Part shown: one piece after another, positions 6,338-8,199 of the stretch
Layout: each line of letters begins with the position of its first letter
Position numbering within the stretch: position 1 is the first letter of the stretch
Assembly: GCA_019418235.1 (NCBI GenBank)
Contig: DYCH01000031.1
Coordinates: 1 to 8,199, forward strand
DNA: 8,199 bases
Direction of reading: 5' to 3'
From: Sutterella sp.
Lineage (GTDB): Bacteria; Pseudomonadota; Gammaproteobacteria; Burkholderiales; Burkholderiaceae_F
The notes under the pieces: model-generated
Databases searched by the model: none
Seen by the model: only the letters and a program-made list of their open reading frames with translations
Told to the model about the DNA's origin: nothing
Translations under genes and position numbers: made by a program

Positions 6338-7822
6338 TTAATGAACCTTCCAAAAACCCTTTTGTACACTGCCGACTCTAGAAATTCGACCTTCAGTCTT
6401 TAACTGCTTCATCAAACCGCGAACAATAGCTACGGTACTTCCCATTTTGTTGGCAAGCTTATTAATCGACAAAGAAGGGTCTTTTTCCAAAAAGCCGAGC
6501 AACTGTTCTTTTTGAGAAGAATCATCATTTTGCACAATGGAAACAGTCTCTTCCACTGCCAGAACTGTTCCAGTGTTTACAAAGTGCGTAATCTGCGCTT
6601 CCTCTTTGGGAGTGGGCCATCTGTCATTCGGACGATAGAGCGTAAGTTTGACGGTAGCCCCCATGTCATTGGCTTGAGGCTTAGGTAAACCCCAGATTCT
6701 CATCAGGTTAACAACACGTGGCAGACCCGAGCCCCATTGCTCAATTAGGCCAACATATTTAAAGGCCGCTGCAATCGCAGGATTTCTAAAGAACGTGTAA
6801 CCCTCCATCAAATTTTCAATCGTGATGGACGTAGGAAGTGGCCCGGGAGAGGTGACTTCCAATCTGTCAGGTAAAACAGAGATTTTGATTGCCGCTCCAT
6901 CATAAACGTAACTGCGATGACAAAGCGCATTTGTCAAAATTTCGCGGATAGCTTCCAGTGGGAGTTCGAAAAAATCTGTACGAGTTTTTTCAACAATGGC
7001 AGAACGCATTTGCAAAATGCCAACAATCCAATCAAACGCTTTGTGGAATTGTTCAAAAAGCGAACCGGTATAAATCTTACGATCCAAAAATGTCGATAAA
7101 TCATTGTTGGGGTATCGAGCGCATTGGATGGCGGCAGATTGTAGGGTCGGATGTTTTCCCATTAAGAGGAAATAGGCATGAGTCGGAAATAAAACCCCTT
7201 CATGTTCAATCACAATTCCCCAGTTTTTCAAGTCTTGTTTTCTTAGAACTCGAACCGATTTTTCTCCGGCATTTTTTAATGCTGCGTCGTAGAGGAAATC
7301 ACAGAAGGTTTGAATGTCTTCTTCAGTGAGCGCATCGGCCCCTGGAACCATTTGTTGGTCAAAAGAGCGACGAACGCCGCTTAATTGAAGCTCTCTGAGC
7401 CAGTACTCGTCAGCCGGTCTTGTTGTACTGTTGACACGAACATACGTTCCTTTTTCTTGTCCAAGCGACTTAATGTAGTAAGGCGTTTCAGATCCCGGAA
7501 ACACACGTAGTTTGATCACGAGTTTATCGTCAACCGTGAGCATGTTAAAGGTGTGAGCAATGGTTGGTGTACAGGCATCACAAATGGCATTTGTGAGATC
7601 GTCAATCATGCGTGGAGCTTGCTCGGGGTCGACGCCGACGATTTCGTGAGTCTTATCCTCAACACCAATAATGATTGTGCCTCCGGCAGTATTGGCAAAT
7701 GCAACAATGGTACGAAGCAAATTCTTTTTCCCCGTACGATCATCAAGTGCACACTTAAATTCCAAATTAACGGATTTATTCTCAAACGCAAAAAGACTGG
7801 CTAGTTGTTTGGGATTTGACAT
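6338..7822 (-). CDS. AlbA_2-domain transcriptional regulator with GHKL-like ATPase module and C-terminal winged helix
   Basis: This 494-residue protein belongs to the group annotated as ATP-binding or RecG-like transcriptional regulators (COG2865 type). Residues about 14-135 form an AlbA_2 (Schlafen-like) putative nucleic-acid-binding domain, seen in NLEFK (19-23), FANTAGGTIIIGVED (42-56) and YVRVNSTTRPAD (127-138). Residues about 285-395 match the degenerate GHKL ATPase module: ELPLEAIREILTNALCHRSY (286-305), LPDRLEVTSPGPLP (317-330), FRNPAIA (345-351) and GLIEQWGSGLPRV (358-370). The end (436-494, LSINKLANKMGSTVAIVRGL) is a winged helix ending in FWKVH. The family often sits in accessory regions near mobile or defence genes, and its targets are mostly unknown. 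The ATG at 7822 has only a weak AGG nearby. It is transcribed away from a CATATG repeat array, which suggests autoregulation. It converges on nrdB and is probably not functionally linked to it. Confidence 0.88.
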   Translation of the reverse strand: MSNPKQLASLFAFENKSVNLEFKCALDDRTGKKNLLRTIVAFANTAGGTIIIGVEDKTHEIVGVDPEQAPRMIDDLTNAICDACTPTIAHTFNMLTVDDKLVIKLRVFPGSETPYYIKSLGQEKGTYVRVNSTTRPADEYWLRELQLSGVRRSFDQQMVPGADALTEEDIQTFCDFLYDAALKNAGEKSVRVLRKQDLKNWGIVIEHEGVLFPTHAYFLLMGKHPTLQSAAIQCARYPNNDLSTFLDRKIYTGSLFEQFHKAFDWIVGILQMRSAIVEKTRTDFFELPLEAIREILTNALCHRSYVYDGAAIKISVLPDRLEVTSPGPLPTSITIENLMEGYTFFRNPAIAAAFKYVGLIEQWGSGLPRVVNLMRIWGLPKPQANDMGATVKLTLYRPNDRWPTPKEEAQITHFVNTGTVLAVEETVSIVQNDDSSQKEQLLGFLEKDPSLSINKLANKMGSTVAIVRGLMKQLKTEGRISRVGSVQKGFWKVH

Positions 7823-7857
7823 AATGGCAACCTAAGGATGTATTTTTCTTGAGAAAG

Positions 7858-7944
7858 CATATGTTAGACATATGCGACATCATATGTTTTTCACGTTAGC
7901 ATATGTTTTGCAAAATAACATATGTTATTCGTAAAACATATGTT
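7858..7944. promoter_or_regulatory. Array of six CATATG palindromes, probable operator region between divergent genes
   Basis: CATATG occurs at 7858, 7869, 7881, 7900, 7919 and 7937, with start-to-start steps of 11, 12, 19, 19 and 18 bp. Five copies are followed by TT, and two are expanded to AACATATGTT. I noticed no other copy in the rest of the window. The array fills the gap between the minus-strand AlbA_2 regulator and the plus-strand UvrA-like remnant. It overlaps a minus-strand -10-like TATGAT (7884-7879) and abuts a plus-strand TTGACA. Regular spacing of a palindrome at a divergent promoter points to cooperative repressor binding, most simply by the adjacent regulator; that is an inference. 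Confidence 0.7.
7914..7929. repeat. 16-bp perfect palindrome, the best copy of the CATATG operator unit
   Basis: AATAACATATGTTATT is a perfect 16-bp palindrome, the most extended member of the six-copy array. The next copy (7935-7944, AACATATGTT) keeps 10 bp of symmetry. The long form probably shows the full recognition sequence of a dimeric DNA-binding protein. Confidence 0.65.
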
Positions 7945-7970
7945 GACATAAATAACATAAAAGACATGAG
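7943..7970 (+). promoter_or_regulatory. Possible promoter for the UvrA-like remnant
   Basis: A consensus -35 TTGACA (7943-7948) overlaps the last bases of the AACATATGTT palindrome. At 16 bp spacing the -10 is poor (CATGAG, 7965-7970, 3 of 6). The start codon at 7992 lies about 20 bp further on. If used, this promoter would be blocked by a protein bound to the array. Confidence 0.3.
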
Positions 7971-7991
7971 AGATAAACGAGGGTAAAAGAA

Positions 7992-8177
7992 ATGGTCAAG
8001 GCAATTCAAGTAAGAGGCGCTCGCGTCCACAACCTCAAAAATATTAAGTTGATTGATGCCACACCCATTGGTACGAACGTTCGTTCGACCGTCGCTACCT
8101 ATGCAGGCGTGCACGATGATTTGCTTGACGTCCTCCCCTCACTGATCTATGGATCACTCCCGTTTGTCAAGGATTAA
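7992..8177 (+). pseudogene. Internally deleted UvrA-family ATPase remnant
   Basis: This 61-codon frame joins two distant pieces of a UvrA-family ABC ATPase. Residues 1-18 (MVKAIQVRGARVHNLKNI) are the N-terminal strand of the first ABC module, just before where Walker A should be. From about residue 20 the text is IDATPIGTNVRSTVATYAGV, which in UvrA proteins follows the second Walker A and belongs to the second ABC module. Everything between, several hundred residues including both Walker A motifs and the first zinc module, is missing in frame. After VHDDLLDV the family's sequence is lost and a stop follows, so a second lesion (frameshift or deletion) is likely. GAGGG lies 8 nt before the ATG, so it may still be translated. 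It resembles the shorter UvrA paralogues more than main UvrA. It cannot be an active excinuclease subunit. The rest of the window, to 8199, shows no gene. Confidence 0.75.
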
Positions 8178-8199
8178 ATTCTAATATTCAAACGGGTTA

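Noticed and set aside
7858..7944. CRISPR array or iteron origin for the CATATG repeats
   Set aside because: Repeats are 6-16 bp palindromes with spacers of 5-13 bp, too short for CRISPR; no replication initiator gene is adjacent.
8131..8199. Frameshifted continuation of the UvrA remnant with a PVCQG reading like a CxxC zinc motif
   Set aside because: The frame stays open to the window end and CQG is suggestive, but the paired cysteine and the glycine are absent; the match is too short to call.

Overview
The window reads as bacterial chromosome, most likely a betaproteobacterium of the order Burkholderiales. The order 3-methyladenine DNA glycosylase - accA - tilS is, from general knowledge, the conserved cysS-alkA-accA-tilS-lysC neighbourhood of that order. 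The moderate base composition would suit a gut lineage such as Sutterellaceae (Sutterella/Parasutterella type), but that is a guess from synteny and composition, not a search result.

Layout. Positions 1-2809 (+) are a tightly packed housekeeping block: the 3' end of an AlkA-type glycosylase, accA (fatty acid synthesis) and tilS (tRNA-Ile2 lysidine formation), the last two overlapping by 8 nt. A strong intrinsic terminator (2824-2868) closes it, and lysC does not follow. Positions 2884-3252 (-) hold a small, AT-rich orphan gene of unknown function. A regulatory stretch of about 250 bp comes next. It carries an extended -10 promoter for the orphan gene, a cluster of CATTG inverted repeats, and two NrdR-box-like sites exactly 31 bp apart ahead of nrdA.

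Positions 3507-6270 (+) are a class I ribonucleotide reductase operon, nrdA-nrdB, separated by 4 nt. NrdA is unusually short (591 aa) and starts directly in the catalytic region with no ATP cone. NrdB has none either, so the overall-activity (dATP) brake seems to be missing from both subunits, and transcriptional control by NrdR may carry more of the regulation. A GC-rich hairpin (6295-6330) separates this operon from a convergent gene.

Positions 6338-7822 (-) encode a 494-aa AlbA_2 / GHKL-like / winged-helix regulator. Its upstream region (7858-7944) has six copies of the palindrome CATATG within 85 bp, probably operators for autoregulation. On the other side of this array, facing away, a short reading frame (7992-8177) joins the N-terminus of a UvrA-family ATPase to a segment that lies after the second Walker A in the full protein. 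It is the scar of a very large in-frame deletion, still with its ribosome binding site.

The observations most worth following are the CATATG array between the regulator and the UvrA-like remnant, the ATP-cone-less RNR with tandem NrdR boxes, and the UvrA scar. I see no clear evidence of a wholly new multi-gene system.
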